Shown here in pieces: positions 24,176 to 32,394 of a stretch of 32,394 nucleotides of DNA; position 1 is the first letter of the stretch; each line of letters begins with the position of its first letter. The position numbers were made by a program, and so were the translations under genes. The notes under the pieces are model-generated. The model had not been told where the DNA came from. It worked only from the letters and a program-made list of their open reading frames with translations, and did no database searches. The DNA is taken from assembly GCA_947474005.1 (NCBI GenBank), contig CANJHI010000051.1:1-32394 (forward strand). Reading direction: 5' to 3'. This DNA is from Alphaproteobacteria bacterium. Lineage in GTDB: Bacteria; Pseudomonadota; Alphaproteobacteria; Reyranellales; Reyranellaceae.

Positions 24176-24847
24176 ATGCGCCCGTTTGCCCCCGAACCCG
24201 ATCTCTCCGAACGTATCCACGACGCCGTTCTGAACGCCATCTGCTCCGGCGAGCTGAAATCGGGCGCCCGCATCACCCAGGAGGAGCTGGCGCAGCAGTT
24301 CGGCGTGTCCCGCCAGCCGGTCTTGCAGGCGATGATGCTGCTCCGCCGCGAGGGCTTCCTGATCGATGCCGGCCGCAAGGGCGTATGCGTGGCCCCGCTC
24401 GACGTCGAGCAGGCCAACAATCTCTATTATGTGCGCGCGGCTCTCGACGGGGCGGCAGCACGGCTGGCCGCCACGCGCTACACGCCGCAACTCGCCCATC
24501 GCGGCCGCCTGCTGATCGATGTCGGCCGCCGCGCCGTGGCGAGCGGCAACATCCCCTTCGTGATCGAAGCCGATATCGACTTCCACCTGTTCATCTACGA
24601 GGCCTCGGGCAATCCGCTGATCGCCGAGACGGCGCAGCCGCACTGGCAGCACATGCGCCGCGTCATGGCGGCGGTGCTGAGCGAGGACGACCTGCGCGTG
24701 AGCGTCTGGGACGAGCACGAAGCGATCCTGCACGCCTTCGAGGCCGGCCAGGTCACTGAAGGCGAGGCGCTCTGCCGCAAGCACACCGAACAGATGGCCG
24801 GCATTCTCACCGGGCGGCTGAAGGACGTGATTTCGCGCGCGGCGTAA
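24176..24847 (+). CDS. GntR family transcriptional regulator, FCD domain
   Basis: This 223-residue regulator has a winged helix-turn-helix N-terminus (SGARITQEELAQQFGVSRQPVLQAMMLLRREGFL at about 28-65) and an all-helical FCD effector domain. The FCD metal-site residues are visible: Asp and His in EADIDFHLFIYEASGN, His in WDEHEAILHA, and His in CRKHTEQM. It binds an acid or sugar-acid type ligand in relatives. It heads an operon with the PhyH oxygenase (38 bases downstream) and the oxidoreductase, and the palindrome overlapping its promoter is the likely operator. Confidence 0.93.
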   Translation: MRPFAPEPDLSERIHDAVLNAICSGELKSGARITQEELAQQFGVSRQPVLQAMMLLRREGFLIDAGRKGVCVAPLDVEQANNLYYVRAALDGAAARLAATRYTPQLAHRGRLLIDVGRRAVASGNIPFVIEADIDFHLFIYEASGNPLIAETAQPHWQHMRRVMAAVLSEDDLRVSVWDEHEAILHAFEAGQVTEGEALCRKHTEQMAGILTGRLKDVISRAA

Positions 24848-24885
24848 GTCCGACCCTACAAGTACGAAGCAAAGGAGGAACCGCC

Positions 24886-25686
24886 ATGAAGCTCACCCCG
24901 GAGCAACTGAAGCAGTTCGACGACGACGGCTATCTCTTCTTCCCGAATTATTTCTCTTCAGAGGAAACGGCGATCCTGAAGTCGGAGATCCCCGGCGTCT
25001 TCGCCCAGCGCCGCGAGGAGAATGTGCGCGAGAAGTCCGGCGACGTCGTCCGCACCGCCTTCGCCGTGCACACCTATCATCCGGTGTTCAAGGCGCTGGT
25101 CCACAGCCCGCGCTTCGTCGAGCCGGCCGAACAGCTGCTGAAGGACAAGACCTACATCCATCAGTTCAAGATCAACGGAAAGGCCGCCTTCGACGGCGAC
25201 GTCTGGCAGTGGCACCAGGACTACGGCACCTGGAAGGCCGACGACGGCATGCCCGAAGCGCGCGCCATGAACCTCGCGGTGTTCGTCGACGAGGTCAACG
25301 AGTTCAACGGCCCGCTCTATTTCATCCCCAAGAGCCACAAGAAGGGCGCGATCGAAGCCAAGCACGACCTCACCACGACGTCGTATCCGCTGTGGGTGAT
25401 CGACAACGACGTCATCGCCAAGCTGGTGAAGCAGGGCGGTATCGTGGCGCCCAAGGGCGGCCCGGGCTCGGCGATCTTCTTCCACGGCACGCTGGTCCAT
25501 GGCAGCCCGCCCAACATGTCGCCGTGGGACCGCCAGATCATCTACGTCACCTATAACTCGGTGCAGAACGCCATCACCCGCTACAAGCGCCCGGCCCACA
25601 TCGCCCATCGCGACTTCACGCCGATCGACGCCTGGGAAGACGATTGCGTGACGCGCGCCGCCCACCACAAGGTTGCGGCGGAATAA
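24886..25686 (+). CDS. Phytanoyl-CoA dioxygenase (PhyH) family protein
   Basis: This 266-residue Fe(II)/2-oxoglutarate oxygenase has His110 and Asp112 in WQWHQDYGTW and His205 in FFHGTLVHGSPPN as iron ligands, and Arg in AITRYKRP for 2-oxoglutarate. The N-terminus QLKQFDDDGYLFFPNYFS and the GPLYFIPKSHKKG stretch are typical of the family. Relatives hydroxylate acyl-CoA, ectoine or other small molecules; the substrate here is unknown. AAGGAGGAA precedes the ATG. The operon context with a GntR/FCD regulator and an NAD(P)-dependent enzyme suggests catabolism of a hydroxylated or methylated compound. Confidence 0.92.
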   Translation: MKLTPEQLKQFDDDGYLFFPNYFSSEETAILKSEIPGVFAQRREENVREKSGDVVRTAFAVHTYHPVFKALVHSPRFVEPAEQLLKDKTYIHQFKINGKAAFDGDVWQWHQDYGTWKADDGMPEARAMNLAVFVDEVNEFNGPLYFIPKSHKKGAIEAKHDLTTTSYPLWVIDNDVIAKLVKQGGIVAPKGGPGSAIFFHGTLVHGSPPNMSPWDRQIIYVTYNSVQNAITRYKRPAHIAHRDFTPIDAWEDDCVTRAAHHKVAAE

Positions 25687-25708
25687 CAAGGCAGTTCCGG
25701 AGGAAACA

Positions 25709-27073
25709 ATGAGTCTCCATCGCATGCTCATGGCCCGTGCGGCCGAAGCCAAGCCGCTCCGCATCGGCGTGATCGGCGCCGGCAAGTTCGGCTCGATGTA
25801 CCTGTCGCAGATCCCGACGACGCCGGGCATCCACCTCCTGGGCATCGCCGACCTCTCGCCCGACCGCGCGCGCGAGAACCTGGCGCGGCTCGGCTGGAAG
25901 CCCGAAGTGACGGGCGCCACATCCTTCGCCGAAGCGCGCAAGCACGGCAGCACCTACCTCACCGAGGACTGGCGCGCGCTGGTCAGCCATCCCGAAATCG
26001 ACATCATCGTGGAATCGACAGGCGATCCGATCGCCGCCGTCGAGCATGCGCTGGAAGCTTTCAGGCACGGCAAGAGCGTGGTGATGGTCACCGTCGAGGC
26101 CGATGCCTTCTGTGGGCCGCTGCTCGCCCGGCGTGCCGCGCAAGCCGGCGTGATTTATAGCCTCGCCTACGGCGACCAGCCGGCGCTGATTTGCGAGCTG
26201 GTCGACTGGGCGCGCACCTCGGGCTTCGAGGTGACGGCGGCCGGCCGCGGCCACAAGTGGCTGCCGCACTTCGCGCAATCGACGCCTGAGACGGTGTGGA
26301 AATACTGGGGCCTGAACGAAGAGCAGGCCAAGCGCGGCGGACTGAACCCCAAGATGTTCAACTCCTTCCTCGACGGTTCCAAGCCCGCCATCGAGAGCAC
26401 CGCCGTCTCCAACGCCACCGGCCTCACGCCGGCGCCGGACGGCCTCGCCTTCCCGCCCTGCGCGGTCGACGACCTGCCATTCGTGATGCGGCCGATTTCC
26501 GAGGGGGGCCAGCTCCATCACAAGGGCCAGGTCGAGGTGGCGTCGTCGCTCGAGAAGGACGGCCGCGCCATCCCCTACGAGATCCGCAAGGGCGTGTGGG
26601 TCGTGTTCGAGGCGGCCACCGACTACCAGAAGAACTGCTTCGAGGAATACATGCTCTGCACCGACCCCAGCGGCCGGTATTCCGTCATGTACAAGCGCTG
26701 GCACCTGATCGGCCTGGAAGTCGGCATGTCGGTGGCTTCGATCGGGCTGCGCAAGGAGCCGACCGGCTGTCCAATCGGCTTCCATGCCGACGTGATCGCC
26801 ACCGCAAAGCGCGATCTCAAGCCCGGCGAGATGCTGGACGGCGAAGGCGGCTACACCGTCTACGGCAAGCTGTTCCCGTCGGAGAAGTCGACGACCCTCG
26901 GCAGCCTGCCCTTGGGCCTCGCTCACAACGTGAAGCTCCTGAAGCCGATCAAGGCCAGCCAGTCCCTCACCTACGCCGACGTCGCGATGGACGAGACGCT
27001 GACAGCCGTGAAGATCCGCCGCGAGATGGAACGGGACTTCGCGCCTGCCGCCGCAAAAATCGCCGCGCAGTAA
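25709..27073 (+). CDS. NAD(P)-dependent oxidoreductase with SAF-like C-terminal domain
   Basis: This 454-residue cytoplasmic enzyme has the N-terminal Rossmann motif RIGVIGAGKFGSMY (about 18-31), followed by a Gfo/Idh/homoserine-dehydrogenase-like domain with DIIVESTGDP and VVMVTVEADAFCGP. The C-terminal part includes LKPGEMLDGEGGYTVYG, typical of SAF domains found in sugar-acid and sialate enzymes. Such fusions are found in catabolic operons with poorly known substrates. The ATG at 25709 follows GGAGGAA. It lies 22 bases after the PhyH stop and is the last gene of the operon; the globin gene converges six bases further on. Confidence 0.88.
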   Translation: MSLHRMLMARAAEAKPLRIGVIGAGKFGSMYLSQIPTTPGIHLLGIADLSPDRARENLARLGWKPEVTGATSFAEARKHGSTYLTEDWRALVSHPEIDIIVESTGDPIAAVEHALEAFRHGKSVVMVTVEADAFCGPLLARRAAQAGVIYSLAYGDQPALICELVDWARTSGFEVTAAGRGHKWLPHFAQSTPETVWKYWGLNEEQAKRGGLNPKMFNSFLDGSKPAIESTAVSNATGLTPAPDGLAFPPCAVDDLPFVMRPISEGGQLHHKGQVEVASSLEKDGRAIPYEIRKGVWVVFEAATDYQKNCFEEYMLCTDPSGRYSVMYKRWHLIGLEVGMSVASIGLRKEPTGCPIGFHADVIATAKRDLKPGEMLDGEGGYTVYGKLFPSEKSTTLGSLPLGLAHNVKLLKPIKASQSLTYADVAMDETLTAVKIRREMERDFAPAAAKIAAQ

Positions 27074-27079
27074 CCGCGG

Positions 27080-27478
27080 TCAGGCGCTGGTCATCACACC
27101 GGCCAGCGCCGTATAGGTCTCGGTCCAGGCCGCCTTCACCTCCGACGTGAAGTCGGCACCGAGGCCCTGCTCGAGGGTCCACAGCAGTGCGGCACCGACC
27201 GGCGCATAGTGCGCTGCGGTCACGCCGTAGCCCTTGTGCCGCTCGCCCAGCGCCTTCACGGCCGGCAAGATGGTGTCGAGCTTGTGCAGATTGGTGACCG
27301 CGGTCCCCAACATGCTCATCAGCTTGATCTTCTGTTCCTTCATCTCCTCGGGAAACATCGAGCGCACCTCGGGCGCGATCTCGAACAGGCGGCCGTAGAA
27401 CAGGTCGGCCGCCGCGCCGGCAATGGGCACGACCTTCTTGAAGCTCGTCTGGACCAGTTCGATCTGCTGCGGTGTCAT
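27080..27478 (-). CDS. Single-domain bacterial hemoglobin (globin)
   Basis: This 132-residue protein is a three-over-three globin like the heme domain of flavohemoglobins. QIELVQTSFKKVVPIAGAAADLFY forms helix A-B, FPEEMKEQKIKL follows, and the proximal His is in LGERHKGYGV, followed by HYAPVGAALLWTLEQ. There is no reductase domain, so it is a stand-alone globin; roles in oxygen or nitric oxide handling are known in relatives. It is on the minus strand 55 bases after def, and the start was set by family length with GGGGGA upstream. Confidence 0.92.
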   Translation of the reverse strand: MTPQQIELVQTSFKKVVPIAGAAADLFYGRLFEIAPEVRSMFPEEMKEQKIKLMSMLGTAVTNLHKLDTILPAVKALGERHKGYGVTAAHYAPVGAALLWTLEQGLGADFTSEVKAAWTETYTALAGVMTSA

Positions 27479-27533
27479 CGGCGGAGTCCCCCGGGTTGTT
27501 CCGGGAGAGGCGCCGCAAATTCCGTGCCGCGGC

Positions 27534-28109
27534 CTAGAGCGCGTGCTCCGGATCCTGGGCCTGATCCTTGGCCGGCGGCTTGCCTTCGGCTTCGTCGCGC
27601 TCCTTCTCTTTCCGCGCCTTCAGGAGCTTGCGGAGGATCATGTTGCGCTTCAGCGACGAGATATGATCGATGAACAGGATGCCGTCGAGGTGGTCGATCT
27701 CGTGCTGCACGCAGGTCGCGAGCAGCCCCTCGCAGGCCAGTTCCTGCTGCTTGCCGTCACGGTCGAGGTAACGCACCCGCACAGATGCGGGCCGCGCAAC
27801 GTCGGAATAGTGATCGGGCACCGACAGACAACCTTCCTCGTAGATCACGTCCTCATCGGAGGCTTCGACAATTTCGGGATTGGCCATGAACAGCGGCCCG
27901 GTCTTGGTCTCCTCGCGATCGATATCGAGCACAATGACGCGCTTCAGCGCGCCCACCTGCGGGGCGGCGAGGCCGATGCCGGGGGCGGCGTACATCGTCT
28001 CCAACATGTCGTCCATGAGCTGACGCACGTCCACATCGACCGCGGCGACCGGCAGGGACTTCTTCTTCAGGCGCGGATCCGGGGCCGTCAGGATGGGGAG
28101 GAGAGCCAT
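27534..28109 (-). CDS. def: Peptide deformylase
   Basis: This 191-residue metalloenzyme removes the formyl group from new proteins. The three motifs are GIGLAAPQVG, EEGCLSVPD and QHEIDHLDGILF, supplying the Cys and two His metal ligands and the catalytic Glu. The C-terminal 35 residues (KEKERDEAEGKPPAKDQAQDPEHAL part) are charged and low in complexity, longer than in E. coli. It lies 41 bases after the argB stop on the same strand and is probably expressed with it. Confidence 0.97.
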   Translation of the reverse strand: MALLPILTAPDPRLKKKSLPVAAVDVDVRQLMDDMLETMYAAPGIGLAAPQVGALKRVIVLDIDREETKTGPLFMANPEIVEASDEDVIYEEGCLSVPDHYSDVARPASVRVRYLDRDGKQQELACEGLLATCVQHEIDHLDGILFIDHISSLKRNMILRKLLKARKEKERDEAEGKPPAKDQAQDPEHAL

Positions 28110-28150
28110 GGCGGGTAAATATGCAGCAATATCAGGCTATTCAAGGCCCA

Positions 28151-29083
28151 TCAGGAGCGCTTGACCATGGTGCCGATGCCGGCCTCGGTGAAGACCTCCA
28201 GCAGCAGCGCATGCGGCACCCGGCCGTCCATGATGACGGCGGCCTCGACGCCGCTGTTCACGGCATCGATGCAGTTCTCGACTTTGGGGATCATGCCGCC
28301 CGAGATCGTGCCGTCGGCGATCAGGGCCCGAGCCTGCTCGATCGTCATGTCCTGGATAAGCTTGCCGTTCTTGTCGAGGACGCCGGGCACGTCGGTCAGG
28401 AACAGCAGACGCTTGGCCCGCATGGCGCCGGCGATCGCTCCCGCCGTGGTGTCGGCATTGATGTTGTAGGTGAGTTCATCGTCGACGCCGAAGCCGATCG
28501 GCGCCACCACCGGGATGACGTCGGCGCGGCGCAGCTGTTCCAGCACCATGACGTTGATCTTGGCAGGCTCGCCCACCTGCTTGAGGTCGACCTTCAGGAG
28601 CTCGCCGGTCTTGGGGTCGCGCATTTCCGTCACCTTGCGCGCCAGGATCAGGTTGCCGTCCTTGCCGCAGATGCCAACGGCGATGCCACCGCATTCGTTG
28701 ATATCGGCCACGATCGCCTTGTTGATCGAGCCGGCCAGGACCATCTCGACGATCTCCATGGTGGCAGCGTCGGTGACGCGCAGCCCGTTCACGAAGGTGC
28801 TCTTGAGCCCGACCCGGTCCAGCATCTTATTGATCTGCGGCCCGCCGCCGTGGACCACGATCGGGTTCATGCCGACCTGCTTCATCAGCACGACGTCGCG
28901 GGCGACCAGATCGCCCAGCTTGGGATCAGTCATGGCGTGGCCGCCGTACTTCACGACGAAGGTGGCGTCGTTGTGCCGGCGCATGTAGGGCAGCGCCTTG
29001 GAGATGGTCTCCGCCATGCGGATGAGCCGCCTCTGTTCCTTGTCGGTCTGAACCGGCTCGGCCATTTCTCGTGCCCCGATCAT
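28151..29083 (-). CDS. argB: Acetylglutamate kinase
   Basis: This 310-residue enzyme of arginine biosynthesis phosphorylates N-acetylglutamate. [57 protein letters not shown] and [12 protein letters not shown] are the family motifs for ATP and acetylglutamate binding. The ATG at 29083 is immediately preceded by a hairpin with a T-run, whose 3' arm holds the only ribosome-site-like AGAGG. A second in-frame ATG at 29065 (MAEP) is an alternative start. In many alphaproteobacteria argB follows engB directly; here an opposite-strand gene lies between. Confidence 0.96.
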   Translation of the reverse strand: MIGAREMAEPVQTDKEQRRLIRMAETISKALPYMRRHNDATFVVKYGGHAMTDPKLGDLVARDVVLMKQVGMNPIVVHGGGPQINKMLDRVGLKSTFVNGLRVTDAATMEIVEMVLAGSINKAIVADINECGGIAVGICGKDGNLILARKVTEMRDPKTGELLKVDLKQVGEPAKINVMVLEQLRRADVIPVVAPIGFGVDDELTYNINADTTAGAIAGAMRAKRLLFLTDVPGVLDKNGKLIQDMTIEQARALIADGTISGGMIPKVENCIDAVNSGVEAAVIMDGRVPHALLLEVFTEAGIGTMVKRS

Positions 29084-29112
29084 AAAAAGCCCTCTCCACG
29101 CCGGGAGAGGGC
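29084..29112 (-). terminator. Terminator-like hairpin in front of argB
   Basis: On the minus strand a perfect 9-bp stem (rc of 29104-29112 with rc of 29089-29097, loop of six) is followed by five T (29084-29088) and then at once by the argB ATG. It has the form of an intrinsic terminator. Because its 3' arm carries AGAGG, it could also mask the ribosome site of argB. Confidence 0.6.
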
Positions 29113-29184
29113 CAAGGTCAGCAAGCCATTATATCAATCGCGTGCCGGATAGAAGAGTGTCCTTCAACGCGGCAGGATGTCCGG

Positions 29185-29856
29185 ATGATCGATTCAGAGT
29201 CTCTCGCCCTCCGCGGTTTTGCCGTAATTCCCGGCCTGATCGGACCCACCGAATGCCAGTCTCTGGCCGCGCTGTGGCCCGACAAGGCCAACTTCCGCAG
29301 CCACGTGATCATGCAGCGGCATGGCTACGGCCGCGGCGAATACCAGTATTTCACCTATCCGCTGCCCGACCCGGTCGAGCGGCTGCGCCAGATGCTGTAC
29401 CCACCGCTGGCCGAGATCGCCAACGGCTGGAATGGGCAACTGGGCCGGGAAAGGCGCTTTCCGCCGACCCTGAAGGCCTGGTTGCGGGAATGCCACGCCG
29501 GCGGCCAAAAGCGGCCGACGCCACTGCTGCTGCGATACAGGCCCGGCGACTACAACTGCCTGCACCGGGATCTCTATGGCGATCTGGTCTTCCCGCTGCA
29601 GGCGACCATTCTCCTGAGCGATCCTGCCCGGGACTTTGCCGGCGGCGAGTTCATGCTGGTCGAGCAGCGACCCCGCATGCAGTCGCGTGGCGAGGTCGTC
29701 CCGCTAAAACAGGGCGATGCCGTGGTCTTTGCCACGAACGAGCGGCCGGTGGCGGGAACGCGCGGCTTTCACCGCACGGCGATGCGCCACGGTGTCTCGA
29801 GCCTGCGCGAGGGCGAACGTTTTACCCTCGGCATCATTTTTCACGACGCGGCGTAG
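29185..29856 (+). CDS. 2OG-Fe(II) oxygenase (prolyl-hydroxylase-like)
   Basis: This 223-residue protein has a double-stranded beta-helix iron site: His127 and Asp129 in CLHRDLYG, His202 in MRHGV, and Arg in EGERFTLGIIFHDA for 2-oxoglutarate. GGEFMLVEQRPR and LKQGDAVVFATNERPV match the 2OG-Fe(II) oxygenase superfamily of the prolyl-4-hydroxylase type. The target is unknown. It is encoded on the opposite strand between engB and argB, and is followed by a long palindrome, which suggests that it was inserted into a formerly contiguous operon. Confidence 0.88.
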   Translation: MIDSESLALRGFAVIPGLIGPTECQSLAALWPDKANFRSHVIMQRHGYGRGEYQYFTYPLPDPVERLRQMLYPPLAEIANGWNGQLGRERRFPPTLKAWLRECHAGGQKRPTPLLLRYRPGDYNCLHRDLYGDLVFPLQATILLSDPARDFAGGEFMLVEQRPRMQSRGEVVPLKQGDAVVFATNERPVAGTRGFHRTAMRHGVSSLREGERFTLGIIFHDAA

Positions 29857-29880
29857 GACTTCGTAGAGGCGAGAAATGAT

Positions 29881-29950
29881 GTCATCCCGAACGCAGTGAA
29901 GGATCCTGCCCGGACGTCCGGGCAAGATCCTTCACTGCGTTCGGGATGAC
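29881..29950. repeat. Nearly perfect 70-base palindrome, no loop
   Basis: Bases 29881-29915 and 29916-29950 are reverse complements with one mismatch (29906/29925). The outer 25 bases (GTCATCCCGAACGCAGTGAA...) match the style of dispersed repeats very common in alphaproteobacterial genomes. It lies between the convergent ends of the 2OG oxygenase and engB. The 67 bases after it, to 30017, show nothing further. Confidence 0.9.
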
Positions 29951-30017
29951 AATATGCGGCCGGCCCGAGTCTTAATCCGCGCGGTAGCTGACGACGTCGT
30001 ATTCGATCCGTCGCGCG

Positions 30018-30668
30018 TCAGCTCACCGCGGCGGCCACGATCTCGGCCCTGAGTTCGGGGATGCCGAAGCCGGTCTCGCTGCTGGTCGGCAGCACCTCGG
30101 GATGGGCGGCGCCATGCTTACGCGCGGCGGCCTGGGCGGCGGCGATGGCGCGCGGAATCTCTGCCTGTCGGAGTTGGTCCGTCTTGGTCAGGATGAGCTG
30201 GTAGGAGATCGCGGCGCGGTCGAGATTCTTCATCGTCTCGTGGTCGCTGTCCTTCACGCCGTGCCGTGAATCGATCAGCAGGCAGATGCGCTTGAGCGTC
30301 GGTCGGCCGCGCAGATAGGCCGACGCGAGGTCCTGCCAGGTCTCCTTCATCGACTTCGAGACCTGGGCGAAGCCATAGCCGGGCAGGTCGGCCAGGTAGA
30401 GGCGGCCGGCCAGATCGAAGAAATTGATCTGACGCGTGTGGCCGGGCCGGGCCGACACGCGGGCAAGCGTGCTACGGCCGGTCAGCGCGTTGACCAGGCT
30501 CGACTTGCCGACATTGGAACGGCCGGCGAAGGCTACCTCCGGCAGCGCGATCGGTGGCAGCGACTCGACCGAAGCCGCCCCCGAGATGAAGTCGCAGGGG
30601 CCGGCGAAAAGCTTGCGCGCCGCCTCGATCTCCCCAGGCGTGCGCCCTTCTGGCGTGTTGTCGGCCAT
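30018..30668 (-). CDS. engB: Ribosome biogenesis GTP-binding protein YihA/YsxC
   Basis: This 216-residue essential GTPase acts in assembly of the large ribosomal subunit. G1 is GRSNVGKSS, G3 is DLPGYG, and G4 is TKTD. GHTRQINFF and FAQVSKSMKETWQDL are family-typical. The ATG at 30668 shares one base with the yidC stop (TGATG), so the two are translationally coupled; an upstream in-frame extension has no similarity. Confidence 0.96.
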   Translation of the reverse strand: MADNTPEGRTPGEIEAARKLFAGPCDFISGAASVESLPPIALPEVAFAGRSNVGKSSLVNALTGRSTLARVSARPGHTRQINFFDLAGRLYLADLPGYGFAQVSKSMKETWQDLASAYLRGRPTLKRICLLIDSRHGVKDSDHETMKNLDRAAISYQLILTKTDQLRQAEIPRAIAAAQAAARKHGAAHPEVLPTSSETGFGIPELRAEIVAAAVS

Positions 30669-32394
30669 CAGCCCTTCTTGCCCGAGCCCTTGCCGCTCTT
30701 CTTGCCGGCATTGCCGTTGCCGGCCGCGGGAACCGGTGCCGGGACGGCCGGGGGCTTGGGCTTGCCGCCGCCGATCGGCGTGCCGTGGCGACGCATGATC
30801 GTGTACTGCTGGGCGATCGAGAGCGTGTTGCTCCAGGCCCAGTAGATCACCAGGCCGGCCGAGAACGGTGCCAGCATGAAGGTGAAGAGGATCGGCAGGA
30901 ACTGGAACACGCGCGCCTGGACCGGGTCGGTCGGCTGCGGATTGAGCTTCTGCTGCAGAAACATCGTCACGCCCATGATAATGGGCCACAGGCCGATGTT
31001 GAAGAAATGCAGGAACTCAGGGATGTGCCAGGGGATCAAACCGAAGCCGGTGAGAATGGTCAGCGGATCGGGCGCGGCAAGGTCCTTGATCCAGCCGTAG
31101 AACGGCTGGTGGCGCATTTCGATCGTGGTGTAGAGCACCTTGTAGAGCGCGAAGAACACCGGGATCTGGACCACGATGGGCAGGCAGCCCGCCGCCGGAT
31201 TGACCTTCTCGCGGCGGTAAAGCTGCATCAGCTCCTGGTTCATGCGCTGGCGGTCCTCGCCGTAGCGCTCCTTGAGCTTCTCCATTTCCGGCTGCAGTGC
31301 CTTCATCTTGGCCATTGCCGCATAAGACTTGTTGGCCAGCGGGAAGAACACGGCCTTCACGATCACGGTCAGCACCAGGATCGACAGGCCGAAGTTGCCG
31401 AGATGGACGTACAGCCACTCCAGCAGCCAGAACAGCGGCTTGGTGAAGAACCAGAACCAGCCCCAGTCGATGGTGAGGTCGAATTTCTCGATGCCGTACT
31501 TCTCGGTATAGGAATCGATGATGCGCACGATCTTGGCGCCGGCGAACAGGCGCGCCTCGGTGCCGCCGGTGCTGCCCGGCGCAATGGTCTCACCGCCGCC
31601 GACATAGTCGATCTGATATTTGACGTCGTTACCGGCGCCGGTCTGCTTGATCGACACGTCGACTTTGGACTTCTGGTCCGGAATGAGCGTCGCCATCCAG
31701 TACTTGTCGGTGATGCCGACCCAGCCGCCGGTGGTGCTGAATTTCTGCTGCTTGTTGTCCTTGAAGTCGGAGTAGCCGAACTCCTTCAGGCTGCCGTTGA
31801 AGACGCCATAGGGGCCTTCATGGAGGATGTAGATGCCCTCGGCCGGCGGCGTGCCGTAGCGGACGACGAGACTCCAGGGAAACAGCGTGACCGGCTTGTC
31901 GGACTTGTTCTCGACGCTCTGCTTGACGTCGAACATGAAGAATTCGTCGATCGACACGTTGAGCGCGAACACCAGCCCCTGGCCGTTGTCCCAGGTCAGC
32001 CGCGTCGGCGCACCTGGCGCCACCGTGTCCTTGGCCGCGGTCCACATCGTCTCCGGCCCCGGCACCTTGATCGTGGCGTCGGACGCCGACCAGCCGAACT
32101 CGGCGTAGTAGGGGTGGGCGGTGCCGACCGGTGACAGCACCGGGACGGGCGGGCTCTTCGGATCGATGGTCTCGCGATACTTGACGAGCTGGACGTCGTC
32201 GATGCGCGCGCCCTTCAGCGAGATCGAACCCAGCAGCTCGGGCGTGCTGAACGTCACGCGCGGGGTGCGGGCCAGCGCCTCCGTGAGGCTCACGATCTGC
32301 GTCGCTGCATTGGCCGGAGTCCCCGGCTGCACGCCGGGAGCGGCCGGCTGGCCGGTCGGCGTTGCGGGTGCCCCAGGCGCGCCGGGCGCGGTGC
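30668..32394 (-). CDS. yidC: Membrane protein insertase YidC (N-terminus beyond the window)
   Basis: This is an incomplete gene; the frame is open to the window end, and the first in-window residues (TAPGAPGAPATPTGQP) are the Pro/Ala-rich linker after the first membrane helix, which is missing. The large periplasmic P1 domain follows, then the conserved insertase core starting at LGNFGLSILVLTVIVKAVFFPL. It includes the cytoplasmic hairpin KMKALQPEMEKLKERYGEDRQRMNQELMQLYR and NPAAGCLPIVVQIPVFFALYKVL. The C-terminus has the basic tail NAGKKSGKGSGKKG. YidC inserts and folds inner-membrane proteins, alone or with Sec. The downstream engB overlaps by one base. Confidence 0.97.
   Translation of the reverse strand, partial: TAPGAPGAPATPTGQPAAPGVQPGTPANAATQIVSLTEALARTPRVTFSTPELLGSISLKGARIDDVQLVKYRETIDPKSPPVPVLSPVGTAHPYYAEFGWSASDATIKVPGPETMWTAAKDTVAPGAPTRLTWDNGQGLVFALNVSIDEFFMFDVKQSVENKSDKPVTLFPWSLVVRYGTPPAEGIYILHEGPYGVFNGSLKEFGYSDFKDNKQQKFSTTGGWVGITDKYWMATLIPDQKSKVDVSIKQTGAGNDVKYQIDYVGGGETIAPGSTGGTEARLFAGAKIVRIIDSYTEKYGIEKFDLTIDWGWFWFFTKPLFWLLEWLYVHLGNFGLSILVLTVIVKAVFFPLANKSYAAMAKMKALQPEMEKLKERYGEDRQRMNQELMQLYRREKVNPAAGCLPIVVQIPVFFALYKVLYTTIEMRHQPFYGWIKDLAAPDPLTILTGFGLIPWHIPEFLHFFNIGLWPIIMGVTMFLQQKLNPQPTDPVQARVFQFLPILFTFMLAPFSAGLVIYWAWSNTLSIAQQYTIMRRHGTPIGGGKPKPPAVPAPVPAAGNGNAGKKSGKGSGKKG

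Overview
The window looks like a chromosomal piece of a GC-rich alphaproteobacterium. The evidence is the strong GC third-position bias, the yidC-engB-argB gene order, the succinylase branch of diaminopimelate synthesis (dapB, dapD), an UMF1-type transporter, a DUF2244 protein, and dispersed palindromes of the kind common in Hyphomicrobiales and Rhodospirillales. The abundance of dipeptide-type ABC proteins, amidase, M81 peptidase and non-heme iron oxygenases would suit a soil oligotroph such as Reyranella, but I cannot fix the genus from the sequence alone.

Region by region: 1-5502 is a peptide/opine-type uptake and hydrolysis locus. It holds a permease cut off at an IS-like junction, two paralogous family-5 binding proteins, and an amidase with a small AtzG/GatC-like partner. 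5510-8345 holds a haloacid-dehalogenase-like hydrolase, DNA glycosylase Tag and an M81/MlrC peptidase. 8346-11175 is accessory. It carries a minus-strand cassette of a 581-residue phage-virion-like protein with a C-terminal domain like those of polymorphic toxins, followed by two small paralogous genes that could be immunity genes. 11175-14753 holds a DUF3303 gene, dapB, an MFS gene bracketed by a duplicated dapB 3' end, a DUF2244 gene and nth.

14880-18787 holds a GFA-like protein, a MarR regulator facing a double-domain DUF1428 gene across a perfect operator-like palindrome, and a minus-strand operon of an UMF1 transporter, a secreted avidin-family protein and a YdhR-like protein. 18862-24134 holds a NUDIX hydrolase, dapD, a TauD-like dioxygenase, a SnoaL-like protein, a LemA/M48 pair and a glycerophosphodiester phosphodiesterase. 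24176-27073 is a self-contained catabolic-looking operon: a GntR/FCD regulator, a PhyH oxygenase and an NAD(P)-dependent oxidoreductase with a SAF-like tail. 27080-32394 holds, on the minus strand, yidC (cut by the window end), engB, argB, def and a globin gene. A plus-strand 2OG-Fe(II) oxygenase gene and a long palindrome sit between engB and argB.

The most noteworthy items are the toxin/immunity-like cassette, the 49-bp dapB-tail duplication around the MFS gene, the avidin homologue in an operon with a transporter, the operator-like palindromes in front of dapB, marR/DUF1428 and gntR, and the extragenic palindromes that sit between convergent gene ends. No rRNA, tRNA or CRISPR array was seen.
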